Assembly: GCA_017531985.1 (NCBI GenBank)
Contig: JAFXJY010000016.1
Coordinates: 16,351 to 80,350, forward strand
Reading direction: 5' to 3'
DNA length: 64,000 nt
Source: Bacteroidaceae bacterium
GTDB lineage: Bacteria; Bacteroidota; Bacteroidia; Bacteroidales; Barnesiellaceae_A
The first letter of the stretch is position 1. The number at the start of each line of letters is the position of its first letter. The notes beneath the pieces are model-generated. The model made no database searches. It was not told where the DNA came from and was given only the letters and a program-made list of their open reading frames with translations. Made by a program: the position numbers and the translations under genes. This document shows, piece by piece, positions 8,222-18,098 of this stretch.

Positions 8222-10102
8222 ATGTTAGAACCCCTTAAGCACGAATGTGGTATAGCTTTAGTACGCCTCTTAAAACCACTATCATATTACAAAGAAAAGT
8301 ACGGAACATATCTCTATGGTCTTAACAAACTCATGCTTCTCATGGAGAAGCAGCACAACCGTGGTCAAGAAGGTGCCGGACTATCTTGTGTGAAACTACA
8401 TGCTCAACCGGCCGAAGAGTACATCTTCCGCGAGAGGGCATTAGGAACAGGTGCTATTCAAGAAATCTTCGGGAAAGTTCAGAAAGAAATATCCGAGATA
8501 GACTACAACTCCAAGAGTGCTGAGTGGGTTGAACAACACATGCCCTTTGTGGGAGAACTCTACATGGGACACCTTCGCTACTCTACTACCGATAAGCAAG
8601 GCATATCCTATATTCATCCTTTCTTGCGTCGCAGCAACTGGCGTTCGCAGAATCTCTTGCTCTGTGGTAACTTCACAATGACCAACGTTGATGAGATTTT
8701 CGATTATGTCGTAGCACAAGGACAACACCCCCGATACTATGCCGATACATTTATCATTCTCGAACAACTTGGTTATGCACTCGATATGGAAAATCGTCGT
8801 TTGAGCGACAAGTTCCGTGAAGAAGGTCACACCGGTGTTATCAATAATCTTATTGAAGATAATCTCGACATCGCAGGTCTGCTTCGCAACGAAGCACCCA
8901 TCTGGGATGGTGGATATGTAATGTGTGGACAGACCGGTAGTGGCGATATGTTTGCCGTTCGTGACCCACATGGTATACGCCCTGCTTTCTATTATCGTAA
9001 TGACGAAATTGTTGTTGTAGCTTCTGAGCGACCCGTTATACAGACTGCCATGAACATCCCCGTTGAGGATGTATATGAGTTAAGTCCCGGTGAGTCCATC
9101 ATTATCAACAAGAATGGTGAGGTAACTTTCGAACAGATACTCGAACCCCTTAAAAACGAAGCCTGCTCGTTCGAGCGTATTTATTTCTCGCGTGGTAGTG
9201 ACCGCGATATATACAACGAACGTAAAATGCTCGGCAAGCAACTTACCGATTCCATTCTCAAAAGCATCGACTACGACTTGCAACACACTGTATTTTCGTT
9301 CATCCCTAACACCTCCGAGGTTGCATACTATGGCATGGTAGAAGGTATGACCGAGCATCTCATTGCTCAGAAAATCAAACTTATCAAGGATGGTCGTCGC
9401 ACCCTCTCGGAAGACGAGTTGTACCGCATCCTCAAAATGCATGTTCGCACCGAGAAAGTTGCCATCAAAGACATCAAGTTGCGTACATTCATCTCCGAGA
9501 CCAATACTCGCAATGACCTTGCAGCTCATGTTTATGACATAACATACGGTACAATAACACCTTATATCGACAATCTGGTGGTCATTGACGACAGTATAGT
9601 GCGTGGTACTACACTCAAACAAAGTATCCTCAAAATACTCAGCCGTCTGCATCCCAAGAAGATAGTAATTGTTTCTTCCTCACCGCAAGTGCTTTACCCC
9701 GATTTCTATGGTATAGATATGTCCAATATGGACGAATTTATCGCCTTCCGTGCAACTGTCGAGTTGCTTAAAGATCGTGGCATGAAATCACTTATCGATG
9801 AAGTCTATGAAAAGTGTATTGCTCAGCGAACTTTACCCAAGGAAGAGATTGTCAACCATGTGCAAGAGATATATGCTCCATTCACCATGGAAGAAATTTC
9901 GGGCAAGATTTCGCAAATGCTTACCGACGGTATAGAATGTCCTGTCGAGATTGTATATCAATCGGTCGAAGGCATGCATCGTGCCATACCCGATCATCCC
10001 GGCGATTGGTACTTCACAGGCAACTATCCAACTGCGGGGGGTAATAAACTCGTTAATGAGGCATTTATTCGTTATGTAGAGAAGCGTAATAAAGCGAAAT
10101 AA
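8222..10102 (+). CDS. Amidophosphoribosyltransferase-type class II glutamine amidotransferase (PurF-like)
   Basis: The protein (626 aa) joins an N-terminal class II glutaminase domain to a phosphoribosyltransferase domain, as in PurF, which makes phosphoribosylamine from PRPP and glutamine. The nucleophile would be Cys9 (KHECGIALV), implying an eight-residue propeptide like that of Bacillus PurF. HNRGQEGAGL and CGNFTMTN are glutaminase landmarks, and VVIDDSIVRGTTLKQS is the PRPP-binding loop. It is about 150 aa longer than classical PurF, with extra sequence in both halves. Long homologues of this kind are, as I recall, common in Bacteroidota, and a second conventional PurF may exist elsewhere, so the exact substrate is uncertain. 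A TATTTTTG box lies at 8180-8187. DUF2461 follows after 8 bp. Confidence 0.82.
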   Translation: MLEPLKHECGIALVRLLKPLSYYKEKYGTYLYGLNKLMLLMEKQHNRGQEGAGLSCVKLHAQPAEEYIFRERALGTGAIQEIFGKVQKEISEIDYNSKSAEWVEQHMPFVGELYMGHLRYSTTDKQGISYIHPFLRRSNWRSQNLLLCGNFTMTNVDEIFDYVVAQGQHPRYYADTFIILEQLGYALDMENRRLSDKFREEGHTGVINNLIEDNLDIAGLLRNEAPIWDGGYVMCGQTGSGDMFAVRDPHGIRPAFYYRNDEIVVVASERPVIQTAMNIPVEDVYELSPGESIIINKNGEVTFEQILEPLKNEACSFERIYFSRGSDRDIYNERKMLGKQLTDSILKSIDYDLQHTVFSFIPNTSEVAYYGMVEGMTEHLIAQKIKLIKDGRRTLSEDELYRILKMHVRTEKVAIKDIKLRTFISETNTRNDLAAHVYDITYGTITPYIDNLVVIDDSIVRGTTLKQSILKILSRLHPKKIVIVSSSPQVLYPDFYGIDMSNMDEFIAFRATVELLKDRGMKSLIDEVYEKCIAQRTLPKEEIVNHVQEIYAPFTMEEISGKISQMLTDGIECPVEIVYQSVEGMHRAIPDHPGDWYFTGNYPTAGGNKLVNEAFIRYVEKRNKAK

Positions 10103-10110
10103 AAAGTACG

Positions 10111-10773
10111 ATGAGTGAGTTACTCGGTTTTTTGACAGAGTTAAGTCGACACAACTATCGTGAATGGTTTTACGAGAACAAGTCGCGATACGATGTACTT
10201 CGAGCCACATTTATTAACGATGTGGAACGTCTTGTAGCACTCTTGGCGGCTCGCGACCCCGAGTTGCAAGGAGTGCAAGCCAAGGATTGTATATATCGCA
10301 TCTATCGCGACATTCGCTTTTCGCCCGACAAGACACCTTATAAGACCTACTTCTCGGCTTATATGGCTCGTGGCGGGAAGAAGAGTCCGCGTGCCGGATA
10401 TTATCTGCACATCGAGCCGGGCAATATTGCTGTTAGTGGTGGTATCTGGTGTCCCGAGCCACGACTTATCAAGGCTTTACGACATGCCATATACGACAAC
10501 CTCGATGAGTGGCGGTCGATAGTCGAAGCATCCTCATTTATCAAGGAATATCCTCTATTCGTAGGTGAAACATTGAAAATGGTACCTCGCGATTTTCCTC
10601 GCGAAGGCGACCATGTGCAGTGGGTTAAACGCAAGGACTACACAGTGTGGGGGAAACAGCCTGACGATTTTATTTCGCACTCACATTGGGTCGAACAAGC
10701 TGCCGAAAAGTTACTCCTCATAAAGCCTATGAACGATTTTCTCAACTATACAGTCGACGAGTTGGCCTATTAG
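10111..10773 (+). CDS. DUF2461 family protein (TIGR02453)
   Basis: This 220-aa protein matches the DUF2461/TIGR02453 family: an N-terminal FLTELSRHNYREWFYENKSRYD, then IYRDIRFSPDKTPYKTYFSAYMARGGK and GYYLHIEPGNIAVSGGIW. No catalytic role is established for the family, and I infer none. No signal peptide or membrane segment is visible, so it is probably cytosolic. It starts 8 bp after the PurF-like gene, suggesting co-transcription. Its stop codon lies inside the stem of a terminator. Confidence 0.85.
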   Translation: MSELLGFLTELSRHNYREWFYENKSRYDVLRATFINDVERLVALLAARDPELQGVQAKDCIYRIYRDIRFSPDKTPYKTYFSAYMARGGKKSPRAGYYLHIEPGNIAVSGGIWCPEPRLIKALRHAIYDNLDEWRSIVEASSFIKEYPLFVGETLKMVPRDFPREGDHVQWVKRKDYTVWGKQPDDFISHSHWVEQAAEKLLLIKPMNDFLNYTVDELAY

Positions 10774-10789
10774 CCAACTCGTTTCTTTT
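10758..10789 (+). terminator. Terminator overlapping the DUF2461 stop codon
   Basis: CGAGTTGGC (10758-10766) pairs with GCCAACTCG (10773-10781), followed by TTTCTTTT. The stop codon TAG (10771-10773) sits in the loop and at the base of the right arm. Confidence 0.8.
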
Positions 10790-10858
10790 GATACCAATAG
10801 ACAAAATAATGGCGACCCGTATTTATTTCGAGTCGCCATTATATTGTCTATCGGTATC
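10790..10858. terminator. Long bidirectional hairpin between converging genes
   Basis: GATACC-ATAGACAA-ATAATGGCGAC (from 10790) pairs with GTCGCCATTAT-TTGTCTAT-GGTATC (to 10858), with two or three mismatches over about 27 bp. It lies between DUF2461 (plus) and alaS (minus) and can stop transcription from both sides. Confidence 0.75.
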
Positions 10859-10862
10859 AGTT

Positions 10863-13487
10863 TTATGATACAACCAATTCACACAATTTATCGTATGCTT
10901 CGGTGAGACGAGCCGCATCTTTACCTCCTGCTTGGGCAAAGTGGGGCTGACCACCACCACCGCCTTGGATAAGACGAGCCGCTTCACGGACTATCTGTGA
11001 GGCATTCTTTCCGCCTGACACAACATCATCACTGAGCATAACGGTGAGCAATGGTTTCTCTTCACCGACTTTCTTGGTTGCTGCCACAAAAGCCATCTTC
11101 TCGGTAATCTCGCCACGAAGCATGAATGCTAAGTCCTTGGCTACCTCGGGAAGCATAGGACCAATATATGAGAGTAGCATTATACCATTTATCTCCTTGG
11201 CATTCTTGATGAGCATCTCTTTGATGGCAAGCGTACGTTCTTTGGTAAATTCATTTACCTGATTACGCAAGTCACTGTTCTCTGAGATTGACTTCTCGAT
11301 TGTCTGTATAATGTTGGCAGCGTTGTTAAAGAGTGAACGAATCTGCTTAACAGTGTTCTCCACTTCGTTCATCATCTCCTCCACTTTGCTACCCGTAATA
11401 GCCTCAATACGACGTATTCCGGCAGCAATAGAACTTTCGCTGATGATGCGTATCATACCTATGTTGCCTGTGTTGCGTACATGAGTACCACCGCACAACT
11501 CAACCGATGAACCGAATCGAACAACACGCACTTCGTCACCATATTTCTCACCGAAGAGAGCCATAGCACCCATAGCTCGTGCATCGGCAATGGGCATGTT
11601 GCGATGCTCGTCGAGAGGCATGGCTTGGCGTACCTTGGCATTGGCAATGCGTTCTACTTGTCTCAACTCTTCGTCAGTGACTTTCTGGAAGTGAGAGAAG
11701 TCAAATCGTAACGAATCGGGCGATACATATGAACCCTTCTGCTCGACATGTGTTCCCAACACTTCACGCAGTGCCTCGTGGAGCAAGTGCGTAGCCGAGT
11801 GGTTACATGATGTAGCAATGCGGGCTTCTTCATCAATGCGTGCATGGAATGTCGCTGTGGGGTCGGATGGCAGTTGACGGCTGATGTGTACGGCAAGATT
11901 GTTTTCACGCTTGGTATTCTCTATGACGATTACCTCTTCGCCCATAGTCAGTGTTCCACTATCACCCACCTGACCACCCATCTCGGCATAGAATGGTGTG
12001 CGGTCGAGTACTATCTGATAATATTCTTGATTTTTCTGTTTTACCTTTCGGTAACGGAGTATTTCGGCATCGCATTCATTCAAGTCGTAGCCTACAAACT
12101 CGGGTTCACCCTCACGCACTGTCACCCAGTCTCCGGCTTCGATTGCTGCTGCATTGCGGGCTCTATTCTTCTGTTGTTGCATTTCGGCATCAAACTCTTC
12201 GATGTTTACACTCATGCCATGCTCTTTGAGGATTAGCTCAGTGAGGTCAAGAGGGAATCCGTAAGTGTCGTATAGTGTAAAGGCATCTTTACCACTGATT
12301 ACACTTTTTTGAGCAGCAGCAGTGTCGCTCATTACTTTATCTAACAAGCGGATACCTGTCTCCAATGTACGCAAAAATGCATCCTCTTCTTCTTTGATAA
12401 CTTTGGCAATAAGGTCGCGTTGAGTCGACAACTCAGGATAAGCATCCCCCATTGTGTCTATCAGTATATCTATCAGGCGGTACATGAAGGCCTGACGTTG
12501 TCCTAAGAATGTGTAACCGTAACGAACGGCACGACGCAGGATGCGACGTATCACATATCCGGCTTTGGCATTCGATGGTAATTGACCATCGGTTATCGAG
12601 AATGCTATGGTGCGTATGTGGTCGGCTATTACACGCATAGCCACATCGTCTTGGGCATTGTCGCCGTAACGCTTGCCACACATCTCTCCGATAACGGTGA
12701 TAATGGGTTGGAACACATCGGTGTCATAGTTTGATGTCTTACCTTGCAGAGCCATGCACAAGCGTTCAAATCCCATACCCGTATCTATTACCTTGGCAGG
12801 AAGTGCTTCCAATGAACCATCGGCTTTGCGATTATATTGCATGAATACAAGATTCCATATCTCTATTACTTGTGGATTGCTCTGGTTCACAAGCGAACGA
12901 CCATCGACCGAGGCTCGTTCCTCGTCACTACGCAGGTCGATGTGTATCTCGGAGCAAGGTCCGCATGGACCGGTGTCGCCCATTTCCCAGAAGTTGTCTT
13001 TGCGATTTCCGTTGATAATGTGGTCGGCTGGTAAGTGTTTTTCCCAGTATCCGGCAGCCTCATTGTCTCGTTCAAGACCTTCTGGCTCATATCCTTCAAA
13101 TACGGTTGCATACAAGCGGTCGGGCGACAATTTAAGTACATCTACAAGATACTCCCATGCCCAGTCGATAGCCTCTTTTTTAAAATAGTCGCCAAACGAC
13201 CAGTTGCCCAACATCTCGAACATGGTGTGGTGATATGTATCATGTCCCACCTCCTCGAGGTCGTTGTGCTTGCCACTCACGCGAAGGCACTTTTGAGAGT
13301 CGGCAACACGAGGATATTTAACTGCTACATTGCCCAGAATTATATCCTTAAACTGATTCATACCGGCATTGGTAAACATCAATGTCGGGTCATCTTTGAT
13401 TACCATCGGTGCCGATGGTACAATCTGATGCTCTTTGGAGCGGAAGAAAACTTTGAATGATTCTCTGATTTCTTTTGCAGTAAGCAT
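10863..13487 (-). CDS. alaS: Alanyl-tRNA synthetase
   Basis: AlaS (874 aa) charges tRNA-Ala. The class II catalytic core is N-terminal: [15 protein letters not shown], then [35 protein letters not shown] and [13 protein letters not shown]. The editing domain carries the zinc-binding pair of motifs [16 protein letters not shown] and [15 protein letters not shown]. The C-terminal oligomerisation part ends in a Gly-rich [16 protein letters not shown] segment. Length is standard. It is convergent with DUF2461 and divergent from the M23 peptidase gene. Confidence 0.98.
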   Translation of the reverse strand: MLTAKEIRESFKVFFRSKEHQIVPSAPMVIKDDPTLMFTNAGMNQFKDIILGNVAVKYPRVADSQKCLRVSGKHNDLEEVGHDTYHHTMFEMLGNWSFGDYFKKEAIDWAWEYLVDVLKLSPDRLYATVFEGYEPEGLERDNEAAGYWEKHLPADHIINGNRKDNFWEMGDTGPCGPCSEIHIDLRSDEERASVDGRSLVNQSNPQVIEIWNLVFMQYNRKADGSLEALPAKVIDTGMGFERLCMALQGKTSNYDTDVFQPIITVIGEMCGKRYGDNAQDDVAMRVIADHIRTIAFSITDGQLPSNAKAGYVIRRILRRAVRYGYTFLGQRQAFMYRLIDILIDTMGDAYPELSTQRDLIAKVIKEEEDAFLRTLETGIRLLDKVMSDTAAAQKSVISGKDAFTLYDTYGFPLDLTELILKEHGMSVNIEEFDAEMQQQKNRARNAAAIEAGDWVTVREGEPEFVGYDLNECDAEILRYRKVKQKNQEYYQIVLDRTPFYAEMGGQVGDSGTLTMGEEVIVIENTKRENNLAVHISRQLPSDPTATFHARIDEEARIATSCNHSATHLLHEALREVLGTHVEQKGSYVSPDSLRFDFSHFQKVTDEELRQVERIANAKVRQAMPLDEHRNMPIADARAMGAMALFGEKYGDEVRVVRFGSSVELCGGTHVRNTGNIGMIRIISESSIAAGIRRIEAITGSKVEEMMNEVENTVKQIRSLFNNAANIIQTIEKSISENSDLRNQVNEFTKERTLAIKEMLIKNAKEINGIMLLSYIGPMLPEVAKDLAFMLRGEITEKMAFVAATKKVGEEKPLLTVMLSDDVVSGGKNASQIVREAARLIQGGGGGQPHFAQAGGKDAARLTEAYDKLCELVVS

Positions 13488-13579
13488 ATTTTTCGGTTTT
13501 ATTTTATTGGTTTTTACTTCATTTTTACCGCATCACAATATAAAATATAGTGTGATACAATTAATATTATTGAAAACAG

Positions 13580-13610
13580 TTTGCAAAAATAACCCAAAAT
13601 ATTAATTTTG
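13580..13610 (+). promoter_or_regulatory. Promoter upstream of the M23 peptidase gene
   Basis: TTTG at 13580-13583, 19 bp, then TAATTTTG at 13603-13610 match the Bacteroidota consensus. A second near-match, TACCTTTA, lies at about 13674-13681, close to the GTG start at 13697, so a second start site giving a very short leader is possible. Confidence 0.55.
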
Positions 13611-13696
13611 CAGCAATTCTTTGACAAAAAAGTGACTACTTTAATTCATTTTTTTGTTGTTAAAGATATTTCATACCTTTACAAATAAAACAAATA

Positions 13697-14650
13697 GTGA
13701 GCCAAAAGAAGTACTATATATTTAATAATCAGACTGGTGAGTACGAGCCTGTGCCAATATTAGGCTCTCGTCTACGCACCACCATCTGGGTTGTTACTTC
13801 GTGTATAGTTCTATGTACGGTACTTATCCTATTGGTGTTCTTTTTCTTCGGTTCACCACAAGATGAGTTGCTCAAACGCGAGAACGAACGATTAAAGACT
13901 CAGTATGCACTATTGCAACACCGAGTTGACGATGCCATGATTGTACTCGAAGACTTGCAACAACGAGATGACAATCTGTATAGGGTGGTAATGCAAGCTG
14001 ACCCGATAGGTCGAAAAGTGCGAAATGCAGGTGTCGATAATGCAGCACGATATGCCGAGTTGCTACAAATGTCGAACGGACAACTTGTTGCATCGGTTAC
14101 TCGCGATGTTGACCGCTTGTCACGCAACCTATATGTGCAAGACAATTCATTCAACGAACTTGTTGACCTTGCACATCAACAGGAAGACCGTCTGCAACAC
14201 ATCCCTGCCATTCAGCCTGTTGCTCAAAAGGATGTACGACGCATAGGTTCGGGCTTTGGATGGCGTATTGACCCCATAAGCGGTCTGCGTACTTATCATG
14301 ATGGACTTGACTTGTCGGCCAATACGGGTGTGCCTGTTTATCTTACCGGTGATGCAACTGTAACCTTTACCGGTTGGAAACAAGGATATGGACGCACCAT
14401 TGAAGTAGATCATGGTTATGGATATGTAACACGTTATGCACACTTGCACAAAATAGAAGTGCAGAAAGGACAATCTCTCAAACGAGGCGTAAAAATAGGG
14501 CAAGTGGGTAGCTCGGGAAAAAGTACTGGACCTCACCTTCACTACGAGGTTATATTTCGTGGTCGTAACGTCGACCCCATCAACTATTTCTTTCTCGACC
14601 TATCGCCCGAAGAATATGATCGCTTGATACAAGAAGTAGGAAACCTTTAA
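13697..14650 (+). CDS. M23 family peptidase (LytM-type murein endopeptidase), membrane-anchored
   Basis: The protein (317 aa) starts with GTG. One transmembrane helix lies at about residues 28-51 (TIWVVTSCIVLCTVLILLVF). A coiled-coil of about 60-170 follows, and then a C-terminal M23 domain: GSGFGWRIDPISG, HDGLDLSANTGVPVYL, and GPHLHYEVIFRG with the zinc-binding HxH. This organisation matches cell-envelope M23 proteins that cleave peptide crosslinks or activate amidases during division. The Zn ligands appear intact (H-x-D in HDGLD, HLH), so activity is plausible. The MerR gene follows after 11 bp. Confidence 0.9.
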   Translation: MSQKKYYIFNNQTGEYEPVPILGSRLRTTIWVVTSCIVLCTVLILLVFFFFGSPQDELLKRENERLKTQYALLQHRVDDAMIVLEDLQQRDDNLYRVVMQADPIGRKVRNAGVDNAARYAELLQMSNGQLVASVTRDVDRLSRNLYVQDNSFNELVDLAHQQEDRLQHIPAIQPVAQKDVRRIGSGFGWRIDPISGLRTYHDGLDLSANTGVPVYLTGDATVTFTGWKQGYGRTIEVDHGYGYVTRYAHLHKIEVQKGQSLKRGVKIGQVGSSGKSTGPHLHYEVIFRGRNVDPINYFFLDLSPEEYDRLIQEVGNL

Positions 14651-14661
14651 ATGCCGCAGTC

Positions 14662-15012
14662 ATGAGCAACAATACCAACAATGATAAAGAGAAAACATTT
14701 TATTCCATAGGTGAGGTTTCTCAAATGTTAGGCATTCCCACATCGACTTTGCGATATTGGGAGAAAGAACTTCCTACTATTAACCCTCGTAAGAGTCAAG
14801 GAGGAACTCGCAAATACCACATTTCCGATATTGAAGAGTTGAAACTCATACATCGGTTGGTGAAGGATGAAGGACACACTATTGAAGGAGCAAAGAAAAT
14901 ACTACGTCGTCGCCGTCACTCTGAGATGACTAAGAGTGACATAATCCGACGCTTACAAGATATACGACAAGAAATCATGGGTATCTTGCAAGAACTCGAA
15001 GAGAATATGTAA
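14662..15012 (+). CDS. MerR family transcriptional regulator
   Basis: This small regulator (116 aa) has the MerR winged-helix: FYSIGEVSQMLGIPTSTLRYWEKELPTINPRKSQGGTRKY is recognisable at residues about 12-52. A helical dimerisation segment follows (about 60-116). No cysteine-rich or ligand-binding C-terminal domain is present, so the signal it senses is unknown. Short MerR proteins next to an M23 peptidase gene are, as I recall, a frequent arrangement in Bacteroidota. It is probably co-transcribed with that gene, ending at the hairpin 15039-15085. Confidence 0.9.
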   Translation: MSNNTNNDKEKTFYSIGEVSQMLGIPTSTLRYWEKELPTINPRKSQGGTRKYHISDIEELKLIHRLVKDEGHTIEGAKKILRRRRHSEMTKSDIIRRLQDIRQEIMGILQELEENM

Positions 15013-15038
15013 GGTATAATGGGTCGTACCGTTGTATA

Positions 15039-15085
15039 AGAACAGCACCCATGAAGTTCGACTTGAATTTCATGGGTGCTGTTCT
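15039..15085. terminator. Bidirectional terminator between the MerR gene and nadC
   Basis: A perfect 17-bp inverted repeat: AGAACAGCACCCATGAA (15039-15055) with TTCATGGGTGCTGTTCT (15069-15085), in the gap between converging genes. Confidence 0.85.
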
Positions 15086-15129
15086 TTATGTCGTATTCTC
15101 TTCACAAGAAGAGATGTCGTGTGAGGTTG

Positions 15130-15978
15130 TCAGCAAGCCTTGAAACTCATGTCAAGACCTTTTACCGAGTGGGTGAGTGCTCCCACCGATACATAGTCGA
15201 CACCACATTCGGCATACGAGCGTATAGTGTCAATGGTGATACCTCCCGACGACTCGGTTTCGTAGCGATGGTCAATGAGTCGGACAGCTTCGCGGGTGAG
15301 GTCAGTGCTGAAATTATCAAGCATGATGCGGTCTACTCCGCCCACACGCAATACTTCTTTGAGTTCTTCCATATTGCGAACTTCAATCTCTATTTTCAAC
15401 TCTTTGCCTTTGTTGCGTAGATATTCCTTGGCACGAAGAATGGCATTTTCAATACCTCCTGCAAAGTCGACATGATTATCTTTGAGCAAAATCATGTCAA
15501 ACAAGCCTATGCGGTGGTTTACACCGCCACCTATTTTTACAGCCTCTTTCTCTATCATACGCATGCCGGGAGTGGTCTTGCGAGTGTCCAATACGCGAGT
15601 GCCTGTTCCTTCGAGAAGTCTTACATAGCGACGAGTGGTTGTAGCAATTCCGCTCATACGTTGCATAATGTTGAGCATGGTGCGTTCTACTTGCAATAGC
15701 GATTGTACACGTCCTTCTACAACAAATGCTACATCACCGGGCTTAACCTCAGTGCCATCTTCGATGTAGGTTGTAATTTTTAATTGTGGGTCAAAGTAGT
15801 TAATGACACGTCGAGCCATTTCGACTCCGGCCAATACACCTTCTTCCTTGATGAGTAATTTTTGTTTGCCCATCTCATTGTCGGGTATACAACACAAGGT
15901 GGTGTGGTCGCCATCGCCTATATCTTCGTTAAATGCCAGACGTATGAGTTCGTCGATTAGTTCTTGTGGAGTTTTCAT
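15130..15978 (-). CDS. nadC: Nicotinate-nucleotide pyrophosphorylase (quinolinate phosphoribosyltransferase)
   Basis: NadC (282 aa) turns quinolinate and PRPP into nicotinate mononucleotide in de novo NAD synthesis. Family landmarks are EDIGDGDHTT near the N-terminus, the RVLDTRKTTPGMRMIEK loop, GGGVNHRIGLFDMILLKDNH, and IEIEVRNMEELKE followed by DRIMLDNFS. Length matches the family. The gene stands alone without nadA or nadB and lies 20 bp downstream of the DegT aminotransferase gene on the same strand, so read-through from the sugar cassette is possible. Confidence 0.97.
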   Translation of the reverse strand: MKTPQELIDELIRLAFNEDIGDGDHTTLCCIPDNEMGKQKLLIKEEGVLAGVEMARRVINYFDPQLKITTYIEDGTEVKPGDVAFVVEGRVQSLLQVERTMLNIMQRMSGIATTTRRYVRLLEGTGTRVLDTRKTTPGMRMIEKEAVKIGGGVNHRIGLFDMILLKDNHVDFAGGIENAILRAKEYLRNKGKELKIEIEVRNMEELKEVLRVGGVDRIMLDNFSTDLTREAVRLIDHRYETESSGGITIDTIRSYAECGVDYVSVGALTHSVKGLDMSFKAC

Positions 15979-15998
15979 AATTTGTTATGATGTTATGG

Positions 15999-17117
15999 TT
16001 ATTTATATTCAAATCGGTTTATTACAGTAATGATATAATGTACATCATCATCGCTCAGATAGGGGGCAATGGGGATGCTAACTACCTCACGAGCGAGCTG
16101 CTCGGTGATGGGTAATGATGTGTCGCAATAGCTAAGGTACGCTCCCTGTTTGTGTGGAGGAATAGGGTAGTGTATGCCGGTCTCTATGCCGTTGTCCGAC
16201 ATATATTGCATGAATGCCTCACGATGGGGTGTGCGTATGACATATTGATGCCACACATGCGATTGCCTCTCTTGTGGTAGTGTCGGTGTTGTGATAAAAG
16301 GGTTGTTTATCCCCGAGGTGTAGAGTTCGGCCAATTCGCTTCTTCGTTCGTTAGCGTCATGCAATCCGGGTAATTTCACTCGCAATACAGCTGCTTGCAT
16401 CTCATCGATACGACTATTCAATCCTTGATGGTTATAGACATATCGCTTGTGACCTCCATAATTACCCAAGGCTCTTACCATCATGGCAAGTTGCTCGTTG
16501 TGTGTTGTTACCATGCCGGCGTCGCCCATAGCTCCCAAGTTTTTACCCGGATAGAAACTTGTAGCAGCTGCATCGCCCAGTGTGCCGGTATATCGTCCAT
16601 CGGGAATCTTGGCACCTAAGGCTTGGGCATTGTCCTCAATGATGAGTAGCCCTCTCTTGCGACAGCGTTCGATAAAGTCGTTGTCCCAACAGGCTTGACC
16701 ATAGAGATGTACCAAAAGAATGGCTCGCGTGTGAGGTGTGATGGACTGCTCGGCAAGCGTGAAGTCTAAGTTGTGAGTTGTTGCGTCGGGGTCAATAAGC
16801 CGTGGGATAAGTCCGCAATCGGTTATGGCCAATACCGATGCTATAAATGTGTTGGCAGGAACTATAACTTCGTCACCATGTTGTAGTTGCCCCATTTCGA
16901 TATATGCCTTGAAGATGAGTCGTAAAGCATCAAGACCATTGGCTACACCTACAACATGTCCCACTTGTAGATATGCACTCATCTCATTCTCAAAACGTTC
17001 AGTCTCTTGACCTCGAAGATACCAACCCGAGTCGATAACGCGTGATATGGCATCTTTGATGTCTTGTGCGTAAGGAGCATTAAGGCGTTGCAGTGACAAT
17101 AGTTCGTAGTGTTCCAT
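15999..17117 (-). CDS. DegT/DnrJ/EryC1 aminotransferase (FdtB/QdtB-like)
   Basis: This 372-aa sugar aminotransferase depends on PLP. Lys192 in SFYPGKNLGAMGDAG is the predicted Schiff-base lysine, and the segments VGVANGLDALRLIF and VPANTFIASVLA match the DegT fold. With the two neighbouring FdtA-type cupins, the likely reaction is 3-transamination of a dTDP-3-keto-6-deoxyhexose (FdtB/QdtB type), giving a 3-amino-3,6-dideoxy sugar for surface glycans. The gene follows the cupins by 3 bp. No N-acetyltransferase (FdtC/QdtC) is adjacent, so the final product cannot be assigned. Confidence 0.88.
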   Translation of the reverse strand: MEHYELLSLQRLNAPYAQDIKDAISRVIDSGWYLRGQETERFENEMSAYLQVGHVVGVANGLDALRLIFKAYIEMGQLQHGDEVIVPANTFIASVLAITDCGLIPRLIDPDATTHNLDFTLAEQSITPHTRAILLVHLYGQACWDNDFIERCRKRGLLIIEDNAQALGAKIPDGRYTGTLGDAAATSFYPGKNLGAMGDAGMVTTHNEQLAMMVRALGNYGGHKRYVYNHQGLNSRIDEMQAAVLRVKLPGLHDANERRSELAELYTSGINNPFITTPTLPQERQSHVWHQYVIRTPHREAFMQYMSDNGIETGIHYPIPPHKQGAYLSYCDTSLPITEQLAREVVSIPIAPYLSDDDVHYIITVINRFEYK

Positions 17118-17120
17118 TGC

Positions 17121-17549
17121 TTATATGTTTCTAATGTATTCTACAAATTCATTATAATCGCGTATATAATCTTCTTCGTCATAATGTTCCGATGCCAATA
17201 CTAAGCATACCGCTCCCGACGAAAAGTTATTAAGTTCACGCCATATGCCCGAGCGTATATGCAGCCCCATATATGGACGATTGAGTGTTACCGTTCGGCG
17301 ATTGTAGCCATCGTCAATCACAACATCGAAGCTACCACTTACAGCAATAATAAACTGTTGCAAAAGGCGATGAGCATGTCCCCCTCGAGCTTCCCCCGAT
17401 GGAATATCATACAAGTAGTAAACTCTCTTGACATCGAATGGTATGGAAATACCATTCTCCACCACTGTCAAGTTGCCATTGATGCGAGTGTGCTTGGGTA
17501 AGTTTACCACTTGGCAGTCATTTATCGTATGTAGGCTGTTGTCATTCAT
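17121..17549 (-). CDS. FdtA/QdtA-like dTDP-4-keto-6-deoxyglucose 3,4-ketoisomerase (cupin, copy 1)
   Basis: This cupin (142 aa) belongs to the WxcM-like/FdtA family of sugar 3,4-ketoisomerases. The core has GNLTVVENG, FDVKRVYYLYDIPSGEARGGHAHR and AVSGSFDVVIDDG. The HAH pair expected in catalysis is intact. Its start overlaps the end of copy 2 by 8 bp, and the aminotransferase gene follows 3 bp downstream, so the three genes form one translationally coupled unit. Whether the product has the galacto (FdtA) or gluco (QdtA) configuration cannot be told from sequence. Confidence 0.88.
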   Translation of the reverse strand: MNDNSLHTINDCQVVNLPKHTRINGNLTVVENGISIPFDVKRVYYLYDIPSGEARGGHAHRLLQQFIIAVSGSFDVVIDDGYNRRTVTLNRPYMGLHIRSGIWRELNNFSSGAVCLVLASEHYDEEDYIRDYNEFVEYIRNI

Positions 17550-17955
17550 CCCTGTTTAGCTCTTTCTTGTATAGTGCATAGTCCTCAATATAGTCGATAG
17601 CATCGTATAGTGTCGAACTCAATACCATCGCCACCGATCCGGTTGAGAAGTTATCCAATTCACGCCACATCATGTTGGGAATGTACAATCCGTGATGTGA
17701 ACGGCACAGATGAAATCTGCGACGCTCATTCCCATCATCGAGTATGACATCGAAACTTCCCGAGAGAGCTACGATAAACTCATGTTGCGTGCGGAAGGCA
17801 TGACCTGTGCGGTGTGCTCCTCCCGGTACATCATATATCCAGTAGGTGCGTGCTATCTCGAAGGGTAGTGTTGTTCCACTCTCTATTATCGAAAGATTAC
17901 CGCGACGGTCGTGCTTTGTAGTCAATTCTATAATATGTACTTGCTCCATGCCCAT
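17542..17955 (-). CDS. FdtA/QdtA-like cupin, copy 2 (second His replaced)
   Basis: This paralogue of the next gene is 137 aa from the ATG at 17955 (MGMEQVHIIEL); another ATG lies at 17949. An upstream in-frame extension to 18072 is open, but its residues do not resemble the family, so I prefer 17955. The core GNLSIIESG, IYDVPGGAHRTGHAFR, ALSGSFDVILDDG and MWRELDNFS aligns with copy 1. The HAH motif has become HAF, removing one histidine thought to matter for ketoisomerisation. It may have another specificity, form a mixed oligomer, or be inactive. Confidence 0.82.
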   Translation of the reverse strand: MGMEQVHIIELTTKHDRRGNLSIIESGTTLPFEIARTYWIYDVPGGAHRTGHAFRTQHEFIVALSGSFDVILDDGNERRRFHLCRSHHGLYIPNMMWRELDNFSTGSVAMVLSSTLYDAIDYIEDYALYKKELNRDE

Positions 17956-18098
17956 ACTATCTTGCGAAGATACAAAATAATTCTTAATAATTGAGGCCAC
18001 ACAAACCAAAAAACTTCTTTTATCCCTTCCGCCATCGTTTGCATAGTTATAAATAACTAAAAAAATATCCACCCTTTTACTGTCCGAAACACTTTTGT

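Noticed and set aside
5883..8971. Antisense frames inside the GSIII and PurF-like genes
   Set aside because: Shadows of well-supported genes, with no independent start signals.
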